The position numbers were made by a program, and so were the translations under genes. Shown here piece after piece: positions 9,070-16,937 of a DNA stretch of 39,983 nucleotides. Where the stretch lies: NCBI GenBank assembly GCA_021295695.1, contig JAGWBW010000007.1:1-39983 (forward strand). The letters run 5' to 3'. The stretch comes from Candidatus Latescibacterota bacterium. Lineage in GTDB: Bacteria > Latescibacterota > UBA2968. The notes below the pieces were generated by a model. It saw only the letters and a program-made list of their open reading frames with translations. It had not been told where the DNA came from and did not search any database. The number at the start of each line of letters is the position of its first letter. Within the stretch, counting starts at the first letter, position 1.

Positions 9070-10377
9070 CTAATTAACAAAAGCTCGATAAATAGCGACC
9101 AGCGCTGTTTCGAGATCGGCTTCTTCGACCCCCACAATAATATTGATCTCCGAAGCTCCCTGATCGATCACCCGTACATTCACACCTGCATCTGCCAGCG
9201 CAGTAAATAGGCGCGCAGCAATACCAATCCTGTGCGACATTCCCTCGCCAACCGTCGCAATCAGCGCGAGTCCGCGGATCAATTCGACGCGATCAGGCTC
9301 GATAATGCGTTGAATATCTTCAACGAGAAGTTCGCCTTTGCCGTCCAATTGCTCATCCTGTATAATCACCGACATTGTATCGATACCAGACGGCGTGTGA
9401 TCATAACTAATCCCGTGTCGCGCAACCACCTCCAGGACCCGTTGTCCAAACCCCGTCATCTGATTCATCAGGTCTTTTTCAATAAACAACATGCTAAAAT
9501 TGGGACGCCCCGCTACCCCGGCGATCATGCGCTCTGTTAGCTCTCGGCTCGGCAAAATCAGTGTGCCCTCATCCTCTGGCCGATTGGTATTGCGTATGTG
9601 AATGGGAATTTTGGCCGTGCGCACGGGAAACATCGCCTCGTCGTGTAAAACATCAGCCCCCATATAGGCCAACTCGCGCATCTCTCGATACGTAATTTCC
9701 TCTACGGGCAATGGATTGGGCACCAGGCGAGGATCGGCCATGAGCAACCCGGATACATCTGTCCAATTTTCGTAAACTTCTGCCCCCACCGCGCGGGCGA
9801 CAATCGCGCCGGTAATATCCGAACCACCGCGAGAAAATGTCACGATCTCACCCTCTGCATCTGCACCGTAAAATCCCGGAATAACATAGAGCCGATCATC
9901 TGAAAGACACGCCCGCAATCGCCGATATGAATCGCTATCGAGACGCCCATCAGCCCGAAAGAGAATCGCTTCGGCAGGATCTACAAACGCGGCGTCCAAA
10001 ACATCGGATAGAATGCGCCCACACAAATACTCGCCGCGAGACGCCACATAATCTCGCCCCGCGCCATCTGCAATCCTGCTTTCGACCTCAGCGAGCAATC
10101 TCCCCATATCTATCGACACGCCAAGAGCCTTTGAGAGATCCAAATAACGCGTACTAATTTTGTTAAAAGGCTCTGAAAAATCGATATTTTGCCGCGCGAG
10201 TTCGTAGCACAAATAGAGCAAATCAGTAATTTTTGTATCGTCATCAGACCGCTTGCCAGGCGCGGAAGGCACGACAAAACAGCAGCGTTCATCGCTTCGC
10301 ACAATAGACACGACCTTCTCGACCTGTGCGGCATCGGCGACCGACGAACCACCAAATTTACAAACAACTTTTTTCAT
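9070..10377 (-). CDS. lysC: Aspartate kinase
   Basis: A 435-residue monofunctional aspartokinase, which phosphorylates aspartate as the first step to lysine, threonine and methionine. The N-terminal amino-acid kinase domain opens with CKFGGSSVADAAQV. SRGGSDITGA marks the substrate/nucleotide region, and YENWTDVSGLLMADPRLV is characteristic of the family. The C-terminal third contains two ACT-like regulatory folds (around MLFIEKDLMNQMTG and ALIATVGEGMSHRIG), so feedback inhibition by an end-product amino acid is likely. The ATG sits a few bases after the stop of the upstream lipoprotein gene with no strong ribosome-binding site, suggesting translational coupling. No homoserine dehydrogenase domain is fused. 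Confidence 0.92.
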   Translation of the reverse strand: MKKVVCKFGGSSVADAAQVEKVVSIVRSDERCCFVVPSAPGKRSDDDTKITDLLYLCYELARQNIDFSEPFNKISTRYLDLSKALGVSIDMGRLLAEVESRIADGAGRDYVASRGEYLCGRILSDVLDAAFVDPAEAILFRADGRLDSDSYRRLRACLSDDRLYVIPGFYGADAEGEIVTFSRGGSDITGAIVARAVGAEVYENWTDVSGLLMADPRLVPNPLPVEEITYREMRELAYMGADVLHDEAMFPVRTAKIPIHIRNTNRPEDEGTLILPSRELTERMIAGVAGRPNFSMLFIEKDLMNQMTGFGQRVLEVVARHGISYDHTPSGIDTMSVIIQDEQLDGKGELLVEDIQRIIEPDRVELIRGLALIATVGEGMSHRIGIAARLFTALADAGVNVRVIDQGASEINIIVGVEEADLETALVAIYRAFVN

Positions 10378-10380
10378 ATT

Positions 10381-11307
10381 CTAAGACGCTACACTTTCTC
10401 GCTGTTGTCGCAATGCTTTGAGCAATTCCTTGGCGTCGCCCATATTCCCATCGATATTCACGGCTTCATTGAGTGCTTTTATCGCCTCATCAAGGTGCGC
10501 CATGTCCTCTGAATCCTGATAGATATACGCATAGCACAGGCCAATAACATGATGGGCGCGCGCGCGGTTATTATCCGACAGAAATTCATAGCTCAGAGCC
10601 TCTTTTGCCAGTGCGACACCCTGATGAAAGTCCTCTGATTTGCCCTGCCAAAACGTACAATAGGCGGCATAGACTTTAGCCCGTGAAATCACATCCTCGC
10701 CCGAAGCATAATCCAATCCCTTATTGATGATATCCAGTGCGTCGTTGTAATCACGAAAAGGCTTAGCAATTAACATTTCCGTAATATTTAGCGCGTCCTT
10801 GCACAACTGATCCTGCCAGAGACGATTTGATGGAATGGGGCGAAAGGTGTAGCGCGACCACATGCGATCCTGCTTTTTCCATATTCCTATAGCCTGTTCT
10901 TTTATCTGTCCTGCCCCTGTATTGGCAGCAAAACGCGTGGTAACGTCTATCTGTTTGCTGTAATGGGTGCCGAGCTTTTTCAACGTGGCAAAATAATCGG
11001 GCGCGATCTCGACCACAGCCTCGTCAAATGCCTCTATACTGTCTTTCGGAACAGCTTCTCGTTCTGCCAGGCGCGTTTGTACCCGCTCGAGCATTGCCCG
11101 TCGCGCACGCGCGGTTTTTTCTGCCTCAGTATGTGGAAATTGCGCTGAGATTTCTCCATAACGCGCAATCGCCTGCGGTAAATCGGCCAATTCTTCTTCC
11201 AAATCCCGTACAGAAGCCAGCATGCGCTGGGCATCGTTTTCCAAAGGACTCTGTCCCCCACACCCAATAAGTCCAAACAACAATAATACAACGCACTTAA
11301 ATTTCAT
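10381..11307 (-). CDS. Lipoprotein with TPR-like helical repeats
   Basis: A 308-residue protein with a lipoprotein signal: a hydrophobic stretch then LIGCGG, placing the lipidated Cys at about residue 16. The mature part is almost wholly helical. Early residues (about 40-65) resemble a TPR (AIARYGEISAQFPHTEAEK). The C-terminal half (about 190-300) has further TPR-like helix pairs ending in EAIKALNEAVNIDGNMGDAKELLKAL. TPR lipoproteins often scaffold envelope complexes; no specific role is evident. GGAGG lies 5 bases before the ATG. It sits between hprK and the aspartate kinase with short gaps on both sides, so it is part of the same operon. Confidence 0.75.
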   Translation of the reverse strand: MKFKCVVLLLFGLIGCGGQSPLENDAQRMLASVRDLEEELADLPQAIARYGEISAQFPHTEAEKTARARRAMLERVQTRLAEREAVPKDSIEAFDEAVVEIAPDYFATLKKLGTHYSKQIDVTTRFAANTGAGQIKEQAIGIWKKQDRMWSRYTFRPIPSNRLWQDQLCKDALNITEMLIAKPFRDYNDALDIINKGLDYASGEDVISRAKVYAAYCTFWQGKSEDFHQGVALAKEALSYEFLSDNNRARAHHVIGLCYAYIYQDSEDMAHLDEAIKALNEAVNIDGNMGDAKELLKALRQQRESVAS

Positions 11308-11321
11308 TTATACCTCCATAG

Positions 11322-12290
11322 TTACTCGATATCTGCCCGGATAGACATATCGTCCCGGATTTTATTCTTCATGCGCTCAACCAGGCGGCGATTAAATTCT
11401 TGCGCCGTGTGATAGCCCTGTATTTTGAGTTGATAGTTCAGGGCTATCGTTTCTGCAATTACCGTAATATTTTTTCCAGGATAGATCGGCACTGTGACCT
11501 GTGGCACCTCGAGGTCGAGGATCGAGATCCAATCCTCATCGAGTCCAATGCGATCATACGCCGCGGTCTCATCCCATTTAATGAGCTTGACAACAACCTC
11601 AACGCGCTTTTGCATGCGAACGGCACGCACGCCAAACATATTGCGGACATTCAAAATGCCAAGACCCCGTATTTCTATATGATCGCGCAATGTTTCCCCG
11701 CTGCTGCCTACAATTATGCCTTGTAACTTGCGCGACACGAGTACGACATCGTCCGCGACCAATCGATGCCCGCGTTCAACGAGGTCAACGGCTATTTCAC
11801 TTTTTCCAATTCCACTCGCACCGACAAATAATAGCCCAATGCCATACACATCGACCAGCGAACCGTGAATGGCCGTTCGCGGTGCAAACACATCGTCGAG
11901 ATAATGAGAAAAAAGGTGGGCAAATTTGGTCGTTGCAAACGGTGTGGTCAGCAGGGGAATTTGCCGCGCATTGGACAATTCGGCCATCACGGGCAACACT
12001 TCATTGCCGTCTGTAATAACCATACAGGGAATGTCAAACTGAAAAATGGTTTCAAGAGTTTGACGACAAACATCGGAATCCAGGCTCTCCAGATAGAGCA
12101 TCTCCGTATTGCCCAGAACTTGAACGCGGTCAAAAGTAAAAAGGCCGAGAAAACCTGTAAGCGCGAGACCGGGTCGATGGACATCGCTGGTAGATAGGGT
12201 GTTGCCAATCCCCTCCTGTCCTGCAACAAACGAGAGCGAGAGTTGGTCCCCATAATTTTCTAACATCTTGCCAATAGAAATCTGTGGCAC
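11322..12290 (-). CDS. hprK: HPr kinase/phosphorylase
   Basis: A 322-residue bifunctional kinase/phosphorylase that modifies a serine of HPr (or a homologue) and so links carbon state to regulation. The N-terminal domain (1-130) is the HprK-specific fold. The C-terminal catalytic domain has H142 in IHGSLVDVYG, a P-loop GASGIGKS at 157-164, D180-D181 in LVADDVVLV and the family signature IRGLGILNVRNMFG around 208-220. The start is a GTG at 12290, chosen because GAGGTG (inside the 3' end of hpf) lies about 7 bases upstream. An ATG at 12266 would lose conserved N-terminal residues. The hpf-hprK neighbourhood is well known in Gram-negative bacteria. No HPr or EIIA gene is seen in this window. Confidence 0.95.
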   Translation of the reverse strand: MPQISIGKMLENYGDQLSLSFVAGQEGIGNTLSTSDVHRPGLALTGFLGLFTFDRVQVLGNTEMLYLESLDSDVCRQTLETIFQFDIPCMVITDGNEVLPVMAELSNARQIPLLTTPFATTKFAHLFSHYLDDVFAPRTAIHGSLVDVYGIGLLFVGASGIGKSEIAVDLVERGHRLVADDVVLVSRKLQGIIVGSSGETLRDHIEIRGLGILNVRNMFGVRAVRMQKRVEVVVKLIKWDETAAYDRIGLDEDWISILDLEVPQVTVPIYPGKNITVIAETIALNYQLKIQGYHTAQEFNRRLVERMKNKIRDDMSIRADIE

Positions 12291-12293
12291 GGC

Positions 12294-12608
12294 TTACACC
12301 TCACTTAGACCAGAAATAACGCGAGGTTTTCTACGCCGGTCGCGCAGTTTCTCTAATTGTCGAATCATCTTCTTTGCCGAACCATCAATAACGGGAAAGA
12401 GTTTACTGCCAGTATTGGAAGCTTTGAGGGTTTGTCTATGCACATTGACAATAATATCAACGCGAAATTCGGGATCCTCTTTGGTAATGGTGACATGACA
12501 ACCCGGCACTGGCGTGTAAAAGCGCTCAAATCGAGAGACAGCAGCTTTTATATGGGTGCGCGTGCTGTCCGAGACATGGTAATGATGTCCAGAGATGACG
12601 ATTTGCAT
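12294..12608 (-). CDS. hpf: Ribosome hibernation promoting factor, short form
   Basis: A 104-residue HPF/YfiA-family protein that binds the decoding centre of idle ribosomes and favours dimerisation or inactivation in stationary phase. The sequence MQIVISGHHYHVSDSTRTHI, the conserved PEFRVDIIVNVHRQTL strand pair and the C-terminal helix rich in Lys/Arg (KKMIRQLEKLRDRRRK) are typical. It is the short form lacking the dimerising tail. The ATG at 12608 is chosen because GAGGAGG lies 6 bases upstream. An in-frame TTG at 12623 overlaps that site and is unlikely. It follows the anti-sigma-like gene by about 11 bases and its end carries the ribosome-binding site of hprK. Confidence 0.92.
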   Translation of the reverse strand: MQIVISGHHYHVSDSTRTHIKAAVSRFERFYTPVPGCHVTITKEDPEFRVDIIVNVHRQTLKASNTGSKLFPVIDGSAKKMIRQLEKLRDRRRKPRVISGLSEV

Positions 12609-12619
12609 GGGCATCCTCC

Positions 12620-13066
12620 TCAACAGTGAGATGGTGACGATTTAGAAGAAAAATACTTGATCATCTTAACCAGTGTGCCCTTTTGAGAGGGCATAAAATC
12701 CACCTCATCCATAAACGCACGCATCATCAAAAGCCCGCGCCCAGAATCATTCATTAAGTTTTCTGGCGCAAGCGGGTCAGGTGCTGCATTGGGATCAAAA
12801 CCTCGTCCCTCGTCTTGCACCCAAACCGTGATGGAAGCGGGGTGGATATCGATCTTGAGATGTACTTTCTTAGAAGCATCTTCTCCACTGCCATGGTCAA
12901 TCGCATTATTGAGTGCTTCCATGACTGCAACCATCAGGTCAACTTGCTCATCTTCTGAAGCACCGGCTATGCGAATGGCCGACTCAACAACTTGGGCAAA
13001 TGCGTTGAGATGCTTGTATAAACTTGGGGCACTGTGCATCAGCACCTGAGGTAATGAATCCGGCAT
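12620..13066 (-). CDS. RsbW-like anti-sigma factor / serine kinase ATPase
   Basis: A 148-residue single-domain GHKL ATPase of the RsbW/SpoIIAB type, which binds and silences a sigma factor or phosphorylates an anti-anti-sigma partner. The N-box is EALNNAIDHG, the G1 box DEGRGFDP, and the G2-like region NDSGRGLLMMRAFMDEVDF, all in family order. The ATG at 13066 follows GGGAG by 6 bases. A GTG at 13192, 20 bases downstream of the predicted transcription start, would add 42 residues and cannot be excluded. It is the first gene of a seven-gene operon with hpf and hprK, hinting at a link between stress signalling, ribosome hibernation and carbon control. No cognate sigma factor or STAS partner lies in this window. 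Confidence 0.85.
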   Translation of the reverse strand: MPDSLPQVLMHSAPSLYKHLNAFAQVVESAIRIAGASEDEQVDLMVAVMEALNNAIDHGSGEDASKKVHLKIDIHPASITVWVQDEGRGFDPNAAPDPLAPENLMNDSGRGLLMMRAFMDEVDFMPSQKGTLVKMIKYFSSKSSPSHC

Positions 13067-13218
13067 GGGGTCTCCCAGAACTTGTGCTATCAATACCCGG
13101 TTATCCGCCCACACGCGCAGCACAAGATTAGTAGAACTATAGGCAGAAGAGCGGATTGCCCCGTACCCACTGCTTAAGCCAGGCTCTCTCACATTCCACC
13201 TGTTACAACTCAATATTG

Positions 13219-13247
13219 ACTATACACTATATTTAATCGACTGTCAA
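13219..13247 (-). promoter_or_regulatory. Sigma-70-type promoter of the rsbW-like/hpf/hprK operon
   Basis: On the minus strand: TTGACA (13247-13242), a 17-base spacer and TATAGT (13224-13219). This is one mismatch from consensus with ideal spacing. Initiation near 13212 would precede all seven minus-strand genes down to 6411. Confidence 0.8.
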
Positions 13248-13269
13248 GCGTGGGTCGTCAACTTCGTCC

Positions 13270-13298
13270 TTGACCCGAACTTTAGAAAAAAGTATAAT
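13270..13298 (+). promoter_or_regulatory. Sigma-70-type promoter of the tandem antiporter-like genes
   Basis: TTGACC (13270-13275), a 17-base spacer and TATAAT (13293-13298) are read directly. It is back-to-back with the minus-strand promoter; the two -35 boxes are 22 bases apart. Initiation near 13305 gives a leader of about 42 bases before the ATG at 13347. Confidence 0.8.
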
Positions 13299-13346
13299 CC
13301 ATCGCGGTAAAGACGACACCCGTCACCCCCAAAGTACAGGCATTTT

Positions 13347-14564
13347 ATGGCTTTTATTTTTAGCTTAATTGCCGGTTTTGGTGCTTTTTTTCTCGGCCAA
13401 AAATTTTTCCGGTGGATGCCGCCATACCCGCTGATAGATAGTCTGCGAATAGGCAGAGCACATTATCTGCTCCTCGGTGTTCTCATAGGGATGTTTTTCC
13501 CCGAAACCGATGAGGTGTTTCACATATTTGAAATGCTGCGGTACAATTGCATCGGTGCTATCTTGCTGTGGATTGGCCTGCAAACAGGTCTGTCAACGGA
13601 CCTTCAGAATCTGCGAGACCACGGCATCTCGGTGATTTACTCACAAACAGCCGTTGTACTCGCCACGGGTGGATTCACTGTTCTTGCAGCTTTCGCCAGT
13701 GGTTTGATACTCTATCGCTACCTCGGGTTGCTCCAAAATTTACCTCTTGCCATCGTTCTGCTCACCAGTTTTGCACTTACTGTACGCTTTCCCACACCTT
13801 TTTTTCAGTGGCCTAACCGCCCCATCTCAGTTCCATTTCCAGGTCAAAATCTGCCACTTGGCAATATCGCAGCCATGGTCGTGTTGTGCATCGCTTTTCC
13901 ACCACTTGCAGAAGACCCCATCTTTTATTTGGGAAACTTGCCATTTATAGGCGCAGCTGGTATTGCACTGCTCCTCCTCGGAGCAGGCGTAGCCGGAGGT
14001 ATCGCACTCGATTTTTCTTTTCGCAGTCACCGAACGGGTAATCGCGCACTAAGCCTCGTCCTGGGCATTGTGATCGCCCTTTCTGGCTTGTGCCAGGCAC
14101 CGGGCTTGCCATCTCTTGCTGTAGGATTTCTATCGGGTATCTGGCTGATTAACACAACCGTGGCAAAACGCGAGGTCGTCGAATTTACAACGCGCGCAAA
14201 TGACGTGATTGAACCGATCTTTTTCGTACTAATCGGTTCAATCATAGGAGAATTTGGAGGCGATATATTTTTTATTTGGTCCCCTCTTTTTCCACTTGCC
14301 CTCACAATGATACTCGTGCGTGGAATGGGTCGCACAATCGGTTTCACGGTCTCCCAAACCCTCTGGCAAATACCGCAAACCTGGCGAGAATTGCTCGCCA
14401 TGAGCTGGCATCCTCAGGGCACTCTGAGTATCGCTGTTGGCGTACAGGCCATTTATCTTCTCGACTTTCAGCACTATACGCTTATTACAGGTCTCGTGAT
14501 CGCTGTTTTTTTGAGTCAAATAGTAATTATTCCACCCGCAAATTCGTCGCAATCTCACACCTGA
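13347..14564 (+). CDS. Polytopic membrane protein, divergent cation:proton antiporter-like (first of tandem pair)
   Basis: A 405-residue integral membrane protein with about 11-12 hydrophobic segments. Phrases such as LLGVLIGMFFPE, AVGFLSGIWLINT and EPIFFVLIGSIIGE resemble helices of CPA-superfamily sodium/proton antiporters (the GxFxAGL and PxFFxxxG segments). The paired acidic residues expected in the ion-binding crossover helices are not obvious, so transport activity or ion is unproven. It is followed after 10 bases by a second protein of the same general type, and the two probably work together. The ATG lies about 7 bases after a weak AGG. It could instead be a membrane sensor built on the antiporter fold. 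Confidence 0.6.
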   Translation: MAFIFSLIAGFGAFFLGQKFFRWMPPYPLIDSLRIGRAHYLLLGVLIGMFFPETDEVFHIFEMLRYNCIGAILLWIGLQTGLSTDLQNLRDHGISVIYSQTAVVLATGGFTVLAAFASGLILYRYLGLLQNLPLAIVLLTSFALTVRFPTPFFQWPNRPISVPFPGQNLPLGNIAAMVVLCIAFPPLAEDPIFYLGNLPFIGAAGIALLLLGAGVAGGIALDFSFRSHRTGNRALSLVLGIVIALSGLCQAPGLPSLAVGFLSGIWLINTTVAKREVVEFTTRANDVIEPIFFVLIGSIIGEFGGDIFFIWSPLFPLALTMILVRGMGRTIGFTVSQTLWQIPQTWRELLAMSWHPQGTLSIAVGVQAIYLLDFQHYTLITGLVIAVFLSQIVIIPPANSSQSHT

Positions 14565-14574
14565 GACGATTTCC

Positions 14575-15756
14575 ATGCGCCTTCTGTGTATTACACTTGG
14601 TATCGGTATTCTGATCTGGAAGCTCCAATCACCTCCCGAAATGATCTGGGTCGGCTTTCTCCTGACGGCCTCTATCGTGGGAGCGCGACTGGCTCATCGC
14701 GCTAAATTGCCCGATATCCTGGGCATGGTTGCTGCAGGTCTCGCCATCGGCTTCGCACCTATCACAGCCGCTGAAAACCATCAGAGTATAAAACCCTTTG
14801 CAGATATCGCAATGGCCTGGGTCGGCCTTTATTTGGGCACATCGCTCTCCCGTCCTATCATCGCAAATCAACGTTTGCTTAAGGGCAGTCTTTACCTGTA
14901 CACAGCACCCGTTCTCACCACCTTTTTTATACTCATCTTCTTCGATCTCCACCCGGTCACCACCTTGCAACTTGCCATCCTATCGGGCATCTCGTCCCCC
15001 ATATTTTTAGATCGCGCAGAACACAACCTGCGCGACACATGGCCCTTTTCTTTGTACGTTACGGCAATCGGCCTCTGTTTGCTCTTTTTGACGGGGCTTA
15101 TTTTTGGCGTAGAATTCATCCTGAACGACGGGTTCGATTCCTTTCTGGATCTTGCCGCCGATATCGCGCTGGCTGTTTTGATCGGCATTATTGGCATAGA
15201 ACTTATGTATCGCTGGCTGCGACATATCCACACTCCCACAGGTCAATTTATGAGTTGGTTTGCTCTGGCATTCCTGCTTGCGCTTGCTTCGTGGCACGTT
15301 TGGATTCAGCCTCTTATTTTGGCCTGGACAGTGGGCCTTGTATTGTCCTTGCGTACCAAACGCGGACTGAGACCCAAGATGCGCCCGCCAAAAGCTGAAG
15401 CACTTATTGCTTTTGCCCTCGCACACTATGTTAGCGGCCTTGTTTTAGACTGGCAAATGTCCCCTGTGCCTTCTTATTTTTTTCCCCTGATCGCAGCCTT
15501 GATTTTGGGCAAAATTGCAGGTGGTCTGCTATCCAGTCGCTTCACATTACAACCCATTAAAACCTGGCTTCCACTCTTGCCACAGGGCCTCCTTGCAATT
15601 GTCTGCTTTGAATCTATTGCACCAGAGATAGCGCCCCTGTACTTTGTTTGTACTGGGATTTGTCTGCCCATTCTACACCTTTTATCCGATCAAATTGTTC
15701 AAAAAATCAAAAACGGCCGCATTCGAGCGCTCACGCGCCGAACACAGGCCGTCTGA
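14575..15756 (+). CDS. Polytopic membrane protein, divergent cation:proton antiporter-like (second of tandem pair)
   Basis: A 393-residue protein with about 12 membrane segments. Near residue 35 it has AKLPDILGMVAAGLAIGF, close to the LPxVLGxLLAGxxxG opening helix of CPA2/KefB-type antiporters. LAILSGISSPIFLDRAEHNLRD follows at the place where active antiporters have an ALSSTA-type helix. A short basic tail (KIKNGRIRALTRRTQAV) ends the protein with no TrkA-N or other regulatory domain. It is transcribed with the preceding homologue-like gene and convergent with the outer-membrane protein gene, only 16 bases separating the stops. Function is inferred from fold resemblance only. Confidence 0.6.
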   Translation: MRLLCITLGIGILIWKLQSPPEMIWVGFLLTASIVGARLAHRAKLPDILGMVAAGLAIGFAPITAAENHQSIKPFADIAMAWVGLYLGTSLSRPIIANQRLLKGSLYLYTAPVLTTFFILIFFDLHPVTTLQLAILSGISSPIFLDRAEHNLRDTWPFSLYVTAIGLCLLFLTGLIFGVEFILNDGFDSFLDLAADIALAVLIGIIGIELMYRWLRHIHTPTGQFMSWFALAFLLALASWHVWIQPLILAWTVGLVLSLRTKRGLRPKMRPPKAEALIAFALAHYVSGLVLDWQMSPVPSYFFPLIAALILGKIAGGLLSSRFTLQPIKTWLPLLPQGLLAIVCFESIAPEIAPLYFVCTGICLPILHLLSDQIVQKIKNGRIRALTRRTQAV

Positions 15757-15772
15757 ACTGTCCTGCTGTAAA

Positions 15773-16936
15773 CTACCTTACGAAACCAACCACGGAAAAA
15801 GAGTGCTGAATAAACCGCTCTGATGTGCCGTGTTTTGAACGGTCGCCACGCTTTCCCACTTCGAGCACATAGCGAAAACGACCGCTATTATTCACAAATG
15901 GTAACGCCACGCCAAAACTGGCGCCCAATTCGTTAATCTGACTATTAGAGGCCGTTGGAAAATAAAGCGACCGATAATGAAAACCCGCGCTGAGTTCAAA
16001 GCGTCGGCTCCGCACCAGCACATCGGGATTTCCCGTGCGCCACAACATCCCGGTACTCACATCCCACGTATCAAACCGTCCATCCCCTGTCGCCTGCCAC
16101 AGCCCCCGAGAAACATCGACCGACGCCAGCCAGCGATAGCCCGCCAGATACGTTATCCCCACACCAAATTCTCGGGGGAATTCCACATCACTTTCTGTCA
16201 TCACTTCAACAGCTTCGCGCTGTTCCACAAAACGATTTCTTTGAATCTGGCGCTGCTTGATACTACCACCAAAATCGATATTCGCACCCAGACTCCACCG
16301 CAAAGTCGGGATATAGATAATCCCAAATGATGGCAACCATCCGCGGTGGGTACGCGTGATTTCATCATGAGAAAAGAAGATCGTCTCATTGTCGAAATTC
16401 TTGAGCCAGGACTCGTTAAGCGTTCCCATAGCTACCCAATTTATACGCCCTCCCACAAAAAGCCTGCGCCCGACCCGATGTCCCAGCCCCAGAGAAATAG
16501 CCTGGATCCCCCCGGTTGCTTCCACTTCCAGTTGATACTTCAAATCGCCCGTGCCGCGGTCTTCTATCGCTCCAAAATCCATATCGGTAAGCGGTTCAAG
16601 TCCCGCACCCACAATAAGACTTCGCCCCAGGGGGAGCGCGATTTGAAAAGCCCCAACATCCCCGTCATTCACGACGTTTCCGCCATTCAGAAATCGGTGC
16701 TGAGCCACAAATTGCACACTCACAGACGTCCTGCGGAAAGCACCCAACAATGCGGGATTGTGAGAAGAAAAATTGAGACCATCGGCCAACGACCGCCCAG
16801 CACCGCCCATACTTCGAGATCGTGCATCAACGCGCCTGACTGGATCGCCAACACCATAAAAAGAAAAAATTGTATTGGCGCAAGCTGGCAGCACCAGTGT
16901 ACAAATAAAACCCAAAGCGAACATTATTCGCATCAT
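15773..16936 (-). CDS. Outer-membrane beta-barrel protein, FadL/PorV-like N-terminus
   Basis: A 387-residue secreted protein with a signal peptide ending near PACA-N. After it, RSMGGAGRSLADGLNFSSHNPALLG closely follows the pattern seen in FadL/OmpP1 and PorV-type barrels, where a Gly-rich turn and NPA/NPG motif seal the barrel. The rest alternates short strands with Gly, Asp and Arg-rich turns and ends in a hydrophobic-aromatic tail (SFSVVGFVR) suitable for outer-membrane assembly. The substrate is unknown. It follows the lipoprotein gene with only one base between stop and ATG, so the two are probably co-translated and may form an envelope pair. Confidence 0.7.
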   Translation of the reverse strand: MMRIMFALGFICTLVLPACANTIFSFYGVGDPVRRVDARSRSMGGAGRSLADGLNFSSHNPALLGAFRRTSVSVQFVAQHRFLNGGNVVNDGDVGAFQIALPLGRSLIVGAGLEPLTDMDFGAIEDRGTGDLKYQLEVEATGGIQAISLGLGHRVGRRLFVGGRINWVAMGTLNESWLKNFDNETIFFSHDEITRTHRGWLPSFGIIYIPTLRWSLGANIDFGGSIKQRQIQRNRFVEQREAVEVMTESDVEFPREFGVGITYLAGYRWLASVDVSRGLWQATGDGRFDTWDVSTGMLWRTGNPDVLVRSRRFELSAGFHYRSLYFPTASNSQINELGASFGVALPFVNNSGRFRYVLEVGKRGDRSKHGTSERFIQHSFSVVGFVR

Positions 16937-16937
16937 A

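Noticed and set aside
13067-13213. Longer start (TTG 13213) for the RsbW-like protein
   Set aside because: The TTG sits at or upstream of the expected transcription start. The ATG at 13066 has a good ribosome-binding site and matches family length; a GTG at 13192 remains possible.
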